Below, in pieces: positions 36,053-44,630 of a stretch of 64,000 bases of DNA. Position numbers and translations under genes: made by a program. The stretch spans positions 82,076 to 146,075 of the forward strand of contig NZ_JOCT01000017.1 in assembly GCF_000717875.1 (NCBI RefSeq). Reading direction: 5' to 3'. Each line of letters opens with the position of its first letter. The stretch's first letter is position 1. The DNA comes from Streptomyces sp. NRRL S-455 (GTDB lineage: Bacteria; Actinomycetota; Actinomycetes; Streptomycetales; Streptomycetaceae). The notes under the pieces are model-generated. The model did no database searches. It saw only the letters and a program-made list of their open reading frames with translations, and had not been told where the DNA came from.

Positions 36053-36319
36053 AGGGGCGCCACGACCAGGCCCGCCGCAATGTCCCCGATGTCCGGTCTG
36101 AGGAGCGCGGTTTGTGGGCCCGGCCCCGGATCCACGATGATGATCGCGGCGGCGGCTGGTGCGAACCACGTCGATCGATCTGCCGAACGGGTGGTGAACG
36201 CGGCCTTCCCGGCATCCGATAGCCTCTGCCGACAATGCCGCCCGGGAGCCACCGGCGCGACGCCCCCACCACGTGACAGCACCGGCGCGGACGCGTCGGT
36301 ACCCAGGGAGTGAGTTCGG

Positions 36320-38134
36320 TTGCCGACCGCCATCCTCACCGGTCAGCCGGTCCCCGGTTCGTCGATCGAGGGTGATCTGCGCTCCCTCGGCTTCGACGTG
36401 CGGACCGCGTCCGACACCGCCGAGGCCGAGACCCTGCTCGCCGGCGTGCCGGGCGACGAACGGGTCGCGCTGGTCGACGCCCGGTTCGTGGGGCACGTGC
36501 ACGCGCTGCGCCTCGGCCTCACCGACCCCCGCTTCCCGCTCGCCGCGATCCCGGGCGCCGTCACCGCACAGCCCGCCGGCCGCCAGGCCCTGACCCGGGC
36601 GATGGCCCGCGAGAACTCCGCCGGCGGCGGCACCACCCTGGTCGACAGCCTCGCCGACCGCATCCTCACCGCCCTCGACGCGGACGGCACCGACGTGCAC
36701 CGTCCCGAACTGGGCAGCCTCGTCGCCACCGTCCCCGCCGATCCGCAGGCCCGCAACGAGGCCCGGCAGGCGGTGGCGGACGTCGACGACGAGGCCGTAC
36801 GCCTGAAGTCGGCCGTGAAGTCCCGCGACGGGTTCTTCACCACCTACTGCATCAGCCCGTACTCCCGCTACATCGCCCGCTGGTGCGCCCGTCGCGGCCT
36901 GACCCCGAACCAGGTCACCACCGCCTCGCTGCTCACCGCCCTCATAGCGGCGGCCTGCGCGGCCACCGGCACCCGCGGCGGCTTCGTCGCGGCCGGCGTC
37001 CTGCTCATCGCCTCCTTCGTGCTGGACTGCACCGACGGCCAGCTCGCCCGCTACTCCCTGCAGTACTCCACGCTCGGCGCCTGGCTCGACGCCACCTTCG
37101 ACCGGGCCAAGGAGTACGCCTACTACGCCGGCCTCGCCCTCGGCGCCGCCCGCGGCGGTGACGACGTGTGGGCCCTCGCCCTCGGCGCCATGGTCCTGCA
37201 GACCTGCCGGCACGTCGTGGACTTCTCCTTCAACGAGGCCAACCACGACGCCACCGCCAACACCAGTCCCACCGCCGCCCTCTCCGACAAGCTCGACAGC
37301 GTCGGCTGGACGGTCTGGGTGCGCCGCATGATCGTCCTGCCGATCGGCGAGCGCTGGGCGATGATCGCCGTGCTGACGGCGGTCACGACCCCGCGCATCA
37401 CCTTTTACGCGCTGCTCATCGGCTGTGCCTTCGCGGCGACGTACACCACGGCGGGCCGCGTGCTGCGCTCCCTGACCCGTAAGGCCCGGCGGACCGACCG
37501 GGCGGCGCGGGCGCTGGCGGACCTCGCGGACAGCGGACCGGTCGCCGAGGCCCTCGCGCGGGTGCTGCGCAAGCTCCCCGCCAAGCCGCCGTTCGGTGCC
37601 CGCGTCCTGGTCGCCGTGCCCGGCGCGGCCCTGGTGGTCCTCGCGGCGGCGCTCGAGCCCTACGGCAGCGCGCTGCCGGTCGCCGCGGCGGCCCTCTACG
37701 CGCTCACCTCGGCCGCCGCCGTCGCACTGCCCCTCAAGGGCGCCCTCGACTGGCTCGTCCCGCCGCTGTTCCGCGCCGCGGAATACGGCACCGTCCTCGC
37801 CCTCGCGGCCAAGGCGGACGTGAACGGGGCCCTTCCCGCGGCTTTCGGGCTGGTGTCGGCGGTCGCCTACCATCACTACGACACGGTGTACCGCATCCGC
37901 GGCAACGCCGGAGCGCCCCCCGCCTGGCTGGTGCGTTCCATCGGGGGGCACGAGGGACGGACGCTGCTCGTCACCGTCCTCGCCGCGCTGCTCACCGCCT
38001 CGCAGTTCACGGTCGCGCTCACGGTCCTCGCCGTGGCCGTGGCCCTGGTGGTGCTCGTCGAGAGCATCCGCTTCTGGGTGTCCGCCCACAAGGGCGGCGC
38101 GCCCGCCGTACACGATGAAGGAGAACCCGCATGA
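36320..38134 (+). CDS. CDP-alcohol phosphotransferase with N-terminal extra domain (DUF5941-like)
   Basis: TTG 36320 has GGGAG 9 nt upstream and gives 604 aa. Residues 1 to about 170 are a soluble domain I do not recognise. The CDP-alcohol phosphotransferase core follows, with the complete signature D-CT-DG-QL-AR-x8-G-x3-D-x3-D (DCTDGQLARY...LGAWLDATFD, around residues 235-262). About eight hydrophobic helices continue to the end. The family joins an alcohol to a CDP-activated alcohol phosphate, forming a phosphodiester. In some archaea a cytidylyltransferase is fused at the N-terminus; here that domain lacks the nucleotidyltransferase motif, but such an enzyme is encoded next. ATGA overlap follows. 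Confidence 0.85.
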   Translation: MPTAILTGQPVPGSSIEGDLRSLGFDVRTASDTAEAETLLAGVPGDERVALVDARFVGHVHALRLGLTDPRFPLAAIPGAVTAQPAGRQALTRAMARENSAGGGTTLVDSLADRILTALDADGTDVHRPELGSLVATVPADPQARNEARQAVADVDDEAVRLKSAVKSRDGFFTTYCISPYSRYIARWCARRGLTPNQVTTASLLTALIAAACAATGTRGGFVAAGVLLIASFVLDCTDGQLARYSLQYSTLGAWLDATFDRAKEYAYYAGLALGAARGGDDVWALALGAMVLQTCRHVVDFSFNEANHDATANTSPTAALSDKLDSVGWTVWVRRMIVLPIGERWAMIAVLTAVTTPRITFYALLIGCAFAATYTTAGRVLRSLTRKARRTDRAARALADLADSGPVAEALARVLRKLPAKPPFGARVLVAVPGAALVVLAAALEPYGSALPVAAAALYALTSAAAVALPLKGALDWLVPPLFRAAEYGTVLALAAKADVNGALPAAFGLVSAVAYHHYDTVYRIRGNAGAPPAWLVRSIGGHEGRTLLVTVLAALLTASQFTVALTVLAVAVALVVLVESIRFWVSAHKGGAPAVHDEGEPA

Positions 38135-38883
38135 TCGGCCTCGTGCTGGCGGCCGGCGCCGGACGGCGTCTGCGCCCCTACACCGACAGCCTTCCCAAGG
38201 CGCTGGTGCCGGTGGGTCCCGCGGGCATAGAGGGCGAACCCACGGTTCTCGATCTCACCCTCGGCAACTTCGCCGAGATCGGGCTCACCGAGGTCGCGGT
38301 CATCGTCGGCTACCGCAAGGAGGCCGTGTACGCGCGCAAGGAGGCGTTGGAGGCGAAGTACGGCCTCAAGCTCACTCTCATCGACAACGACAAGGCCGAG
38401 GAGTGGAACAACGCCTACTCCCTGTGGTGCGGACGTGACGCCCTCAAGGACGGCGTGATCCTCGCCAACGGCGACACCGTCCACCCGGTCTCCGTCGAGA
38501 AGACGCTGCTCGCCGCCCGCGGCGACGGCAAGAAGATCATCCTCGCCCTGGACACGGTGAAGGACCTCGCCGACGAGGAGATGAAGGTCGTCGTCGACCC
38601 CGAGAAGGGCATGACGAGGATCACCAAGCTGATGGATCCCGCCGAGGCCACGGGCGAGTACATCGGCGTCACCCTCATCGAGGGCGACGCGGCCCCCGAG
38701 CTGGCCGACGCCCTCAAGGCCGTCTGGGAGACCGACCCGCAGCAGTTCTACGAGCACGGCTACCAGGAGCTGGTGAACCGCGGCTTCCGTATCGACGTGG
38801 CGCCGATCGGCGACGTCAAGTGGGTGGAGATCGACAACCATGACGATCTCGCCCGCGGACGGGAGATCGCGTGCCAGTACTGA
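38131..38883 (+). CDS. Nucleotidyltransferase (sugar- or polyol-phosphate NTP transferase)
   Basis: The 250-aa protein has the signature MIGLVLAAGAGRRLRPYTDSLPKALVPV, followed by a DGVILANGDTVHP metal-site region and a C-terminal VDVKWVEIDNHDDL-type ending (seen as GDVKWVEIDNHDDLARG). It resembles the LicC/PntC and IPCT group that makes CDP-activated head groups. It would activate a phosphorylated alcohol with CTP or another NTP for the phosphotransferases on either side. Its ATG overlaps the preceding stop by 4 nt and its 3' end overlaps the next gene by 13 nt. Confidence 0.85.
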   Translation: MIGLVLAAGAGRRLRPYTDSLPKALVPVGPAGIEGEPTVLDLTLGNFAEIGLTEVAVIVGYRKEAVYARKEALEAKYGLKLTLIDNDKAEEWNNAYSLWCGRDALKDGVILANGDTVHPVSVEKTLLAARGDGKKIILALDTVKDLADEEMKVVVDPEKGMTRITKLMDPAEATGEYIGVTLIEGDAAPELADALKAVWETDPQQFYEHGYQELVNRGFRIDVAPIGDVKWVEIDNHDDLARGREIACQY

Positions 38884-39932
38884 CCCGGCTGATCCCCTCC
38901 CCGCTCGTCGTGGACATCCGGCCGGGTGCCCTCGACGACCTGGCGTGCGTCCTCGCCGACGAGCGCATCTCGCACTCCGGCCGCCTCGCCGTCGCCGTCA
39001 GCGGCGGCTCCGGCGCCAGGCTGCGCGAGCGCATCTCGCCGAGCATGCCCGGCGCCACCTGGTACGAGGTCGGCGGCGGCACCCTGGACGACGCGGTCCG
39101 GCTGGCGAGCGACATAAAGGCCGGCCACTTCGACGCGGTCGTCGGACTCGGCGGCGGCAAGATCATCGACTGCGCCAAGTTCGCCGCGGCACGTGTCGGC
39201 CTGCCCCTGGTCGCCGTGCCCACGAACCTCGCGCACGACGGCCTGTGCTCGCCGGTCGCCACCCTCGACAACGACGCCGGCCGCGGCTCCTACGGCGTGC
39301 CGAACCCGATCGCGGTCGTCATCGACCTGGACGTCATCCGTGAGGCCCCGGTCCGCTTCGTCCGCGCCGGCATCGGCGACGCCGTCTCCAACATCTCGGC
39401 GATCGCCGACTGGGAGCTGGCCAATCGCGTCAAGGGCGAGCGGATCGACGGCCTCGCCGCGGCCATGGCCCGCCAGGCCGGCGAGGCCGTGCTGCGGCAC
39501 CCGGGCGGCATCGGGGACAACGCCTTCCTCCAGGTGCTCGCCGAGGCGCTGGTCCTCAGCGGCATCGCCATGTCGGTGTCGGGCGACTCGCGGCCGTCCT
39601 CCGGGGCGTGCCACGAGATCAACCACGCCTTCGACCTGCTCTACCCGAAGCGGGCCGCCGCCCACGGCGAGCAGTGCGGACTCGGCGCGGCCTTCGCGAT
39701 GTGGCTGCGCGGGGCGCACGAGGAGTCGGCGTACATGGCCGGGGTGCTGCGCCGGCACGGGCTGCCCGTGCTGCCGGACGAGATCGGCTTCACCACGGAC
39801 GAGTTCGTCAAGGCCGTCGAGTTCGCCCCGGAGACCCGGCCCGGCCGCTACACCATCCTCGAACACCTCGACCTGAACACCGAACAGATCAAGGACACAT
39901 ACGCCGACTATGTCAAGGCCATCGGTAGCTGA
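38871..39932 (+). CDS. sn-Glycerol-1-phosphate dehydrogenase-like enzyme (AraM/EgsA family)
   Basis: GTG 38871 has GGGAG 5 nt upstream; the product is 353 aa. The family match is strong: GGGKIIDCAKF (NAD site, 94-104), VPTNLAHDGLCSPVATL, SYGVPNPIAVVIDLDVI and AGIGDAVSNISAIADW. Expected zinc ligands are present as Asp170, His248 (SSGACHEINHAFD) and His265 (AAAHGEQCG). In archaea and in Bacillus AraM the enzyme reduces dihydroxyacetone phosphate to glycerol-1-phosphate, the stereoisomer opposite to that of bacterial lipids. Its position between a nucleotidyltransferase and CDP-alcohol phosphotransferases suggests a glycerol-1-phosphate or related polyol-phosphate unit. The substrate is unproven. 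Confidence 0.82.
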   Translation: MPVLTRLIPSPLVVDIRPGALDDLACVLADERISHSGRLAVAVSGGSGARLRERISPSMPGATWYEVGGGTLDDAVRLASDIKAGHFDAVVGLGGGKIIDCAKFAAARVGLPLVAVPTNLAHDGLCSPVATLDNDAGRGSYGVPNPIAVVIDLDVIREAPVRFVRAGIGDAVSNISAIADWELANRVKGERIDGLAAAMARQAGEAVLRHPGGIGDNAFLQVLAEALVLSGIAMSVSGDSRPSSGACHEINHAFDLLYPKRAAAHGEQCGLGAAFAMWLRGAHEESAYMAGVLRRHGLPVLPDEIGFTTDEFVKAVEFAPETRPGRYTILEHLDLNTEQIKDTYADYVKAIGS

Positions 39933-40689
39933 ACTCCGCCCCGTCGTTCACCCCGCGGGGGTGAAGGACCGGCGCAGCGGTGAGCACTGGATGGGACGCC
40001 TCTACATGCGCGAGGTGTCCCTGCGGGTCGACCGCTACCTGGTGAACACCAGGGTCACGCCCAACCAGCTCACGTACCTGATGACCGTCTTCGGTGTACT
40101 CGCGGCCCCGGCACTCCTCGTGCCGGGGATCACGGGTGCCGTGCTCGGCGTGGTGTGCGTCCAGATGTACCTGCTGCTGGACTGCGTCGACGGCGAGATC
40201 GCGCGCTGGAAGAAGCAGTACTCCCTCAACGGCGTCTATCTGGACCGGGTCGGCGCGTACCTCACCGACGCCGCCGTGCTCACCGGCTTCGGCCTGCGCG
40301 CCGCCGACCTGTGGGGCAGCGGCCGCATCGACTGGCTGTGGGCCTTCCTCGGCACCCTGGCCGCCCTCGGCGCCATCCTGATCAAGGCCGAGACCGACCT
40401 GGTCGGCGTCGCCCGGCACCAGGCCGGTAAGCCGCCGGTCCAAGAGGCCGCCGCCGAGATGCGCTCCTCCGGCATGGCGCTGGCCCGCAAGGCCGCCGCC
40501 GCCCTGAAGTTCCACCGCCTCATCCTCGGCATCGAGGCGTCCCTGCTGATCCTGGCCCTGGCGATCGCCGACCAGATCCGCGGCGACCTGTTCTTCACCC
40601 GCCTCGGCGTGGCGGTGCTCGCCGGCATCGCACTGGTGCAGACCCTGCTGCACCTCGTGTCCATCCTCGCCTCCAGCAGGCTGAAGTGA
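39910..40689 (+). CDS. CDP-alcohol phosphotransferase, second, with altered fourth aspartate
   Basis: The 259-aa membrane protein overlaps the dehydrogenase gene by 23 nt. It has about six hydrophobic helices after a 55-residue soluble start. The signature reads DCVDGEIAR-x8-G-x3-D, but four residues after the third Asp there is Ala (LDRVGAYLTD) where the general-base Asp normally sits. Another Asp follows five residues later. The enzyme could use a different base, accept another substrate, or be inactive. It is clearly different from the intact enzyme at 36320-38134. The GT2 start overlaps its stop by 4 nt. Confidence 0.82.
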   Translation: MSRPSVAELRPVVHPAGVKDRRSGEHWMGRLYMREVSLRVDRYLVNTRVTPNQLTYLMTVFGVLAAPALLVPGITGAVLGVVCVQMYLLLDCVDGEIARWKKQYSLNGVYLDRVGAYLTDAAVLTGFGLRAADLWGSGRIDWLWAFLGTLAALGAILIKAETDLVGVARHQAGKPPVQEAAAEMRSSGMALARKAAAALKFHRLILGIEASLLILALAIADQIRGDLFFTRLGVAVLAGIALVQTLLHLVSILASSRLK

Positions 40690-41567
40690 GCGGCATGAAG
40701 GTCGGCGCCGTCATCATCACCATGGGTAACCGGCCCGACGAGCTGCGCGCCCTGCTCGACTCCGTCGCCAAGCAGGACGGCGACCCGGTCGAGGTGGTCG
40801 TCGTCGGCAACGGCTCGCCCGTCCCGGACGTCCCGGAGGGCGTCCGCACCATCGAGCTGCCCGAGAACCTCGGCATCCCCGGCGGCCGCAACGTCGGCAT
40901 CGAGGCCTTCGGCCCCGCCGGCCGGGACGTCGACATCCTGCTCTTCCTGGACGACGACGGCCTCCTCGCGAGCCACGACACCGCCGAGCTGTGCCGCGAG
41001 GCCTTCGAGGCCGACCCGAAGCTCGGCATCGTGAGTTTCCGCATAGCCGACCCCGACACCGGGGTCACCCAGCGTCGGCACGTGCCCCGGCTGCGCGCCT
41101 CCGACCCGATGCGCTCCTCCCGGGTCACCACCTTCCTCGGCGGCGCCAACGCCGTCCGCACCCGCGTCTTCGCCGACGTCGGCGGACTCCCGGACGAGTT
41201 CTTCTACGCCCACGAGGAAACCGACCTGGCGTGGCGGGCCCTCGACGCGGGCTGGATGATCGACTACCGGTCCGACATGGTCCTCTACCACCCGACGACG
41301 GCGCCCTCGCGGCACGCGGTCTACCACCGCATGGTCGCCCGCAACCGCGTCTGGCTGGCCCGCCGAAACCTTCCCGCGCCGCTCGTCCCCGTCTATCTCG
41401 GCGTGTGGCTGCTGCTCACCCTCGTACGCCGCCCCTCCCGTCCCGCCCTGCGGGCCTGGTTCGGCGGATTCCGAGAGGGCTGGACGACCTCGTGCGGACC
41501 GCGCCGGCCCATGAAGTGGCGTACGGTGTGGCGGCTGACCCGACTGGGCCGGCCCCCCGTCATCTGA
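40686..41567 (+). CDS. Family 2 glycosyltransferase
   Basis: GTG 40686 overlaps the previous stop (GTGA); ATG 40695 is an alternative. The 293-aa protein is a GT-A fold enzyme: VGAVIITMGNRPDELRALLDSV at the start, NLGIPGGRNVG, the nucleotide-sugar/metal motif FLDDDG, LGGANAVRTRVFADVGGLPDEFFYAHEETDLAWRAL with the catalytic region, and a hydrophobic stretch near residue 240 that probably anchors it to the membrane. It resembles rhamnosyl- or galactosyl-transferases of envelope glycans. The sugar may come from the divergent GalE. It is followed by the ABC exporter genes. Confidence 0.88.
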   Translation: MSGMKVGAVIITMGNRPDELRALLDSVAKQDGDPVEVVVVGNGSPVPDVPEGVRTIELPENLGIPGGRNVGIEAFGPAGRDVDILLFLDDDGLLASHDTAELCREAFEADPKLGIVSFRIADPDTGVTQRRHVPRLRASDPMRSSRVTTFLGGANAVRTRVFADVGGLPDEFFYAHEETDLAWRALDAGWMIDYRSDMVLYHPTTAPSRHAVYHRMVARNRVWLARRNLPAPLVPVYLGVWLLLTLVRRPSRPALRAWFGGFREGWTTSCGPRRPMKWRTVWRLTRLGRPPVI

Positions 41568-41665
41568 CAAGCTCGTGTCCGGAGTACCCGGGAGGGGCCG
41601 TAGCCTGGCCCCGGCTCATGCGGGCCCGCACAGGCCGCGCATCTCGAAGACGAAAGTTTCCACTA

Positions 41666-42595
41666 GTGAGTGAGACAACGCACGACGCCACGGTCGCGGT
41701 GAGCGCGTCCGCGGCGCCCGACGAGGGCCTCACGGCGAAGGAACTCGCCGCCAAGTACGGGCTGAGCGTGAGCGGCGCCCGGCCCTCCCTCATCGAGTAC
41801 GTCCGTCAGCTCTGGGACCGGCGGCACTTCATCCTCGCCTTCTCCCGCGCGAAGCTGACCGCCCAGTACAGCCAGGCCAAGCTCGGCCAGCTGTGGCAGG
41901 TGGCCACTCCGCTGCTGAACGCGGCCGTGTACTTCTTCATCTTCGGCCTGCTGCTCGAAGCCGACCGGGGCATGAGCCGCGAGGTGTACATCCCGTTCCT
42001 GGTCACGGGCGTGTTCGTGTTCACCTTCACGCAGAGCTCGGTGATGGCGGGCGTGCGCGCGATCTCCGGCAACCTCGGCCTGGTCCGGGCCCTGCACTTC
42101 CCGCGGGCCTCGCTGCCGATCTCCTTCGCGCTGCAGCAGCTTCAGCAGCTGCTGTTCTCGATGATCGTGCTGTTCGCCATCACGATCGGCTTCGGCCACT
42201 ACCCCGACCTGTCCTGGCTGCTGATCGTGCCGGTGCTCGTCCTGCAGTTCTGCTTCAACACCGGCCTCGCGCTGATCATGGCCCGGGCGGGCGCCAAGAC
42301 CCCCGACCTCGCGCAGCTCATGCCGTTCGTGATGCGGACGTGGATGTACGCGTCCGGGGTGATGTTCTCCATCCCGATCTTCCTCGAGGACAAGCCGGCC
42401 TGGATCTCGAACGTGCTGCAGTGGAACCCGGCCGCGATCTACATGGACCTGATGCGCTTCTCCCTCATCGACGACTACAGCTCCAGGTTCCTCCCCGACC
42501 ACGTCTGGGCGGCCGCGGGCGGCTGGGCCGTGCTGTTCGCCCTCGGTGGCTTCGTGTACTTCTGGAAGGCGGAGGAGAGGTACGGCCGTGGCTGA
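41666..42595 (+). CDS. ABC-2 type exporter permease, Wzm/TagG-like
   Basis: I start at GTG 41666 (VSETTHD), where the intergenic gap from the GT2 gene is 98 nt; the frame is open upstream but unlike the family. The 309-aa protein has a soluble N-terminus of about 60 residues, an amphipathic entry helix (RRHFILAFSRAKLTAQYSQAKLGQLWQVATPLLNA) typical of polysaccharide and teichoic acid exporters, and six hydrophobic helices. Together with the ATPase that follows (8-nt overlap) it would export a lipid-linked glycan or teichoic-acid-like polymer across the cytoplasmic membrane. Confidence 0.88.
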   Translation: MSETTHDATVAVSASAAPDEGLTAKELAAKYGLSVSGARPSLIEYVRQLWDRRHFILAFSRAKLTAQYSQAKLGQLWQVATPLLNAAVYFFIFGLLLEADRGMSREVYIPFLVTGVFVFTFTQSSVMAGVRAISGNLGLVRALHFPRASLPISFALQQLQQLLFSMIVLFAITIGFGHYPDLSWLLIVPVLVLQFCFNTGLALIMARAGAKTPDLAQLMPFVMRTWMYASGVMFSIPIFLEDKPAWISNVLQWNPAAIYMDLMRFSLIDDYSSRFLPDHVWAAAGGWAVLFALGGFVYFWKAEERYGRG

Positions 42596-43370
42596 GCCGA
42601 CGAAGCAGGACGAGCGGATCCCGACCGTCATCGCGGACGACCTGCACATCGTCTACCGCGTCAACGGCGCCAAGACCGGCAAGGGCAGCGCCACCGCGGC
42701 CCTCAGCCGCATACTCAAGCGCGGCGAGGAGCGGGGCGTGCGCAAGGTGCACGCGGTGCGGGGCGTCTCCTTCGTCGCCTACCGCGGCGAGGCCATCGGC
42801 CTCATCGGCTCCAACGGCTCCGGCAAGTCGACCCTGCTGCGCGCCATCGCCGGTCTGCTCCCCGCCGAGCAGGGCAAGGTCTACACCGACGGCCAGCCCT
42901 CGCTGCTCGGTGTCAACGCGGCCCTGATGAACGACCTCACCGGCGAGCGGAACGTCATTCTGGGCGGGCTCGCCATGGGCATGTCCCGTGAGGAGATCAA
43001 GGAGCGCTACCAGGAGATCGTCGACTTCTCCGGCATCAACGAGAAGGGCGACTTCATCACCCTGCCCATGCGCACCTACTCCTCCGGTATGGCGGCCCGG
43101 CTCCGCTTCTCCATCGCCGCGGCCAAGGACCACGACGTCCTGATGATCGACGAGGCCCTGGCCACCGGCGACCGCAAGTTCCAGAAGCGCTCCGAGGACC
43201 GCATCCGGGAGCTGCGCAAGGAAGCCGGCACGGTGTTCCTGGTCAGCCACAACAACAAGTCGATCCGCGACACCTGCGACCGTGTGCTGTGGCTGGAACG
43301 CGGCGAGCTGCGCATGGACGGCCCGACCGACGAGGTCCTCAAGGAGTACGAGAAGTTCACGGGCAAGTAG
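42588..43370 (+). CDS. ABC exporter ATPase, Wzt/TagH-like
   Basis: GTG 42588 has GGAGAGG upstream and overlaps the permease by 8 nt. The 260-aa protein has Walker A GSNGSGKST at residues 74-82, a YSSGM signature (the variant found in polysaccharide/teichoic acid exporters), LMIDEALATGD and a switch His in LVSHNNKS. It has about 70 residues before the core but no C-terminal carbohydrate-binding domain, so the substrate is probably not recognised by a modified chain end. It is the last gene of the operon, followed by an imperfect hairpin. Confidence 0.9.
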   Translation: MAEPTKQDERIPTVIADDLHIVYRVNGAKTGKGSATAALSRILKRGEERGVRKVHAVRGVSFVAYRGEAIGLIGSNGSGKSTLLRAIAGLLPAEQGKVYTDGQPSLLGVNAALMNDLTGERNVILGGLAMGMSREEIKERYQEIVDFSGINEKGDFITLPMRTYSSGMAARLRFSIAAAKDHDVLMIDEALATGDRKFQKRSEDRIRELRKEAGTVFLVSHNNKSIRDTCDRVLWLERGELRMDGPTDEVLKEYEKFTGK

Positions 43371-43665
43371 CCCGCTCCGTCCGGGGCCCCGACGGAACTT
43401 TCCGGCGGGGCCCGGCGTCTGCAAAGGAAACGTCAACTCCGGCTCATCTCGGGAATCTTGGGGCCTTCGGTGTGTTGTCGTGATGGACGGGACACCCTGG
43501 CGAACCCCGACGCGTTGTGCAACGTAAGCTGTACCGGTCCCGAAACACGGCAATCAGGGCGATAATGCGCGACACCACCCGTCGGACCGCCGTGCGGACG
43601 GCTGGGCGGCGTGTCCGAAATAGTGTGTATTGGGTCGGCAGTGTAGAACGGGAGATGTGACGGCG
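43371..43665. other. Gap between exporter and hopanoid operons: weak hairpin and presumed hopanoid promoter
   Basis: The first 45 nt hold an imperfect GC-rich hairpin (CCGGGGCCCCGACGG at 43381-43395 against CCGGCGGGGCCCGG at 43402-43415), a possible terminator without U-tract. The rest should contain the hopanoid promoter, but I cannot identify a convincing -35/-10 pair. A GTTGTGCAAC palindrome (around 43513-43522) is present. Confidence 0.4.
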
Positions 43666-43731
43666 ATGGCTACGGAAACTCCCCAGCTCCACGCAGCACG
43701 TGCCGTCCCCGTGCCGGGCAGTCGGCGGTGA
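43666..43731 (+). CDS. 21-codon upstream ORF translationally coupled to hpnC
   Basis: ATG 43666 (GGGAG about 11 nt upstream) opens MATETPQLHAARAVPVPGSRR, which stops at 43731. Its TGA overlaps the GTG start of hpnC as GTGA. hpnC has no good Shine-Dalgarno of its own, so its translation probably depends on ribosomes finishing this ORF. The peptide has no known family and may be only a coupling device or a leader peptide. An in-frame GTG at 43657 would add three codons. Confidence 0.5.
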   Translation: MATETPQLHAARAVPVPGSRR

Positions 43732-44630
43732 CGGGAACCGGCACGGCGCGCGCCCTCGACCCGGAGCGCGGCACTCTCGGCAAGGCCGGCGGCGAGAACT
43801 TCCCGGTGGCCCCGTTCTTCCTGCCCCGGGCCTGGCGCCAGGACCTCATGGCCGTCTACGGTTTCGCCCGCCTCGTCGACGACATCGGTGACGGCGACCT
43901 GGCCCCCGGCGGCGCCGACGCCCGGCTGCTCGGCGTGTCTCCCGAGGAGGCCGAGGACCGGGCGGCCCTGCTGGACGCCTTCGAGGCCGACCTGCGCAGG
44001 GTCTTCGACTCGACGCCGCGTCACCCCCTGCTGCGCCGCCTGCAGCCGACCGTCCGCCGCCGCTCGCTCACCCCCGAGCCCTTCCTCGGCCTGATCGCCG
44101 CCAACCGCCAGGACCAGCTGGTCAGGCGGTACGAGACCTACGACGACCTGCTCGCGTACTGCGAGCTGTCCGCCAACCCCGTGGGCCGTCTCGTCCTCGC
44201 CGTCACCGGAGCCTCCACGCCCGAGCGGATCCGCCGCTCCGACATGATCTGCACCGCCCTCCAGATCGTCGAGCACCTGCAGGACGTGGCCGAGGACCTC
44301 GGCCGCGACCGTGTGTACCTGCCCGTCGCCGACATGAAGCGTTTTCACGTCCAGGAGGCGGATCTCGCCACGAAAACCGCCGGAGCGTCGGTCCGTGCGT
44401 TGATTGCGTACGAAGCGCAAAGGGCCCGGGACCTCCTGAATGAAGGCGCCCCCCTGGTGGGTAGCGTCCACGGCAGGCTGAAGCTGCTGCTCGCAGGGTT
44501 CGTGGCGGGGGGAAGGGCGGCCGTCCGGGCGATCGCCGCCGCCGACTACGACGTTCTTCCCGGCCCGCCCAAGCCCGGCAAGGTCCAGTTGCTGCGTGAG
44601 GTGGGCGTGACTCTGCGAGGAGAGGGGTGA
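43728..44630 (+). CDS. hpnC: Hydroxysqualene synthase HpnC (squalene/phytoene synthase family)
   Basis: The 300-aa protein starts at GTG 43728. It has trans-prenyltransferase features: GGENFPVAPFFLPRAWR near the start, a first Asp-rich site FARLVDDIGDGD, LAYCELSANPVGRLVL, and the second Asp-rich site IVEHLQDVAEDLGRDRVYLP. In the HpnCDE route HpnD makes presqualene diphosphate from two FPP, HpnC converts it to hydroxysqualene and HpnE reduces that to squalene. It overlaps hpnD by 4 nt and is coupled to a 21-codon ORF upstream. HpnC is told from HpnD by the longer N-terminal FPVAPFFLP form. Confidence 0.92.
   Translation: MTGTGTARALDPERGTLGKAGGENFPVAPFFLPRAWRQDLMAVYGFARLVDDIGDGDLAPGGADARLLGVSPEEAEDRAALLDAFEADLRRVFDSTPRHPLLRRLQPTVRRRSLTPEPFLGLIAANRQDQLVRRYETYDDLLAYCELSANPVGRLVLAVTGASTPERIRRSDMICTALQIVEHLQDVAEDLGRDRVYLPVADMKRFHVQEADLATKTAGASVRALIAYEAQRARDLLNEGAPLVGSVHGRLKLLLAGFVAGGRAAVRAIAAADYDVLPGPPKPGKVQLLREVGVTLRGEG

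Noticed and set aside
36050..38113. Minus-strand open frame of 687 codons
   Set aside because: Shadow of the CDP-alcohol phosphotransferase gene; no recognisable domain and no ribosome site.
43666..43731. Frameshift joining the 21-codon ORF to hpnC
   Set aside because: HpnC is complete from its GTG, including the conserved N-terminal block; the overlap is the same GTGA type used throughout the operon.
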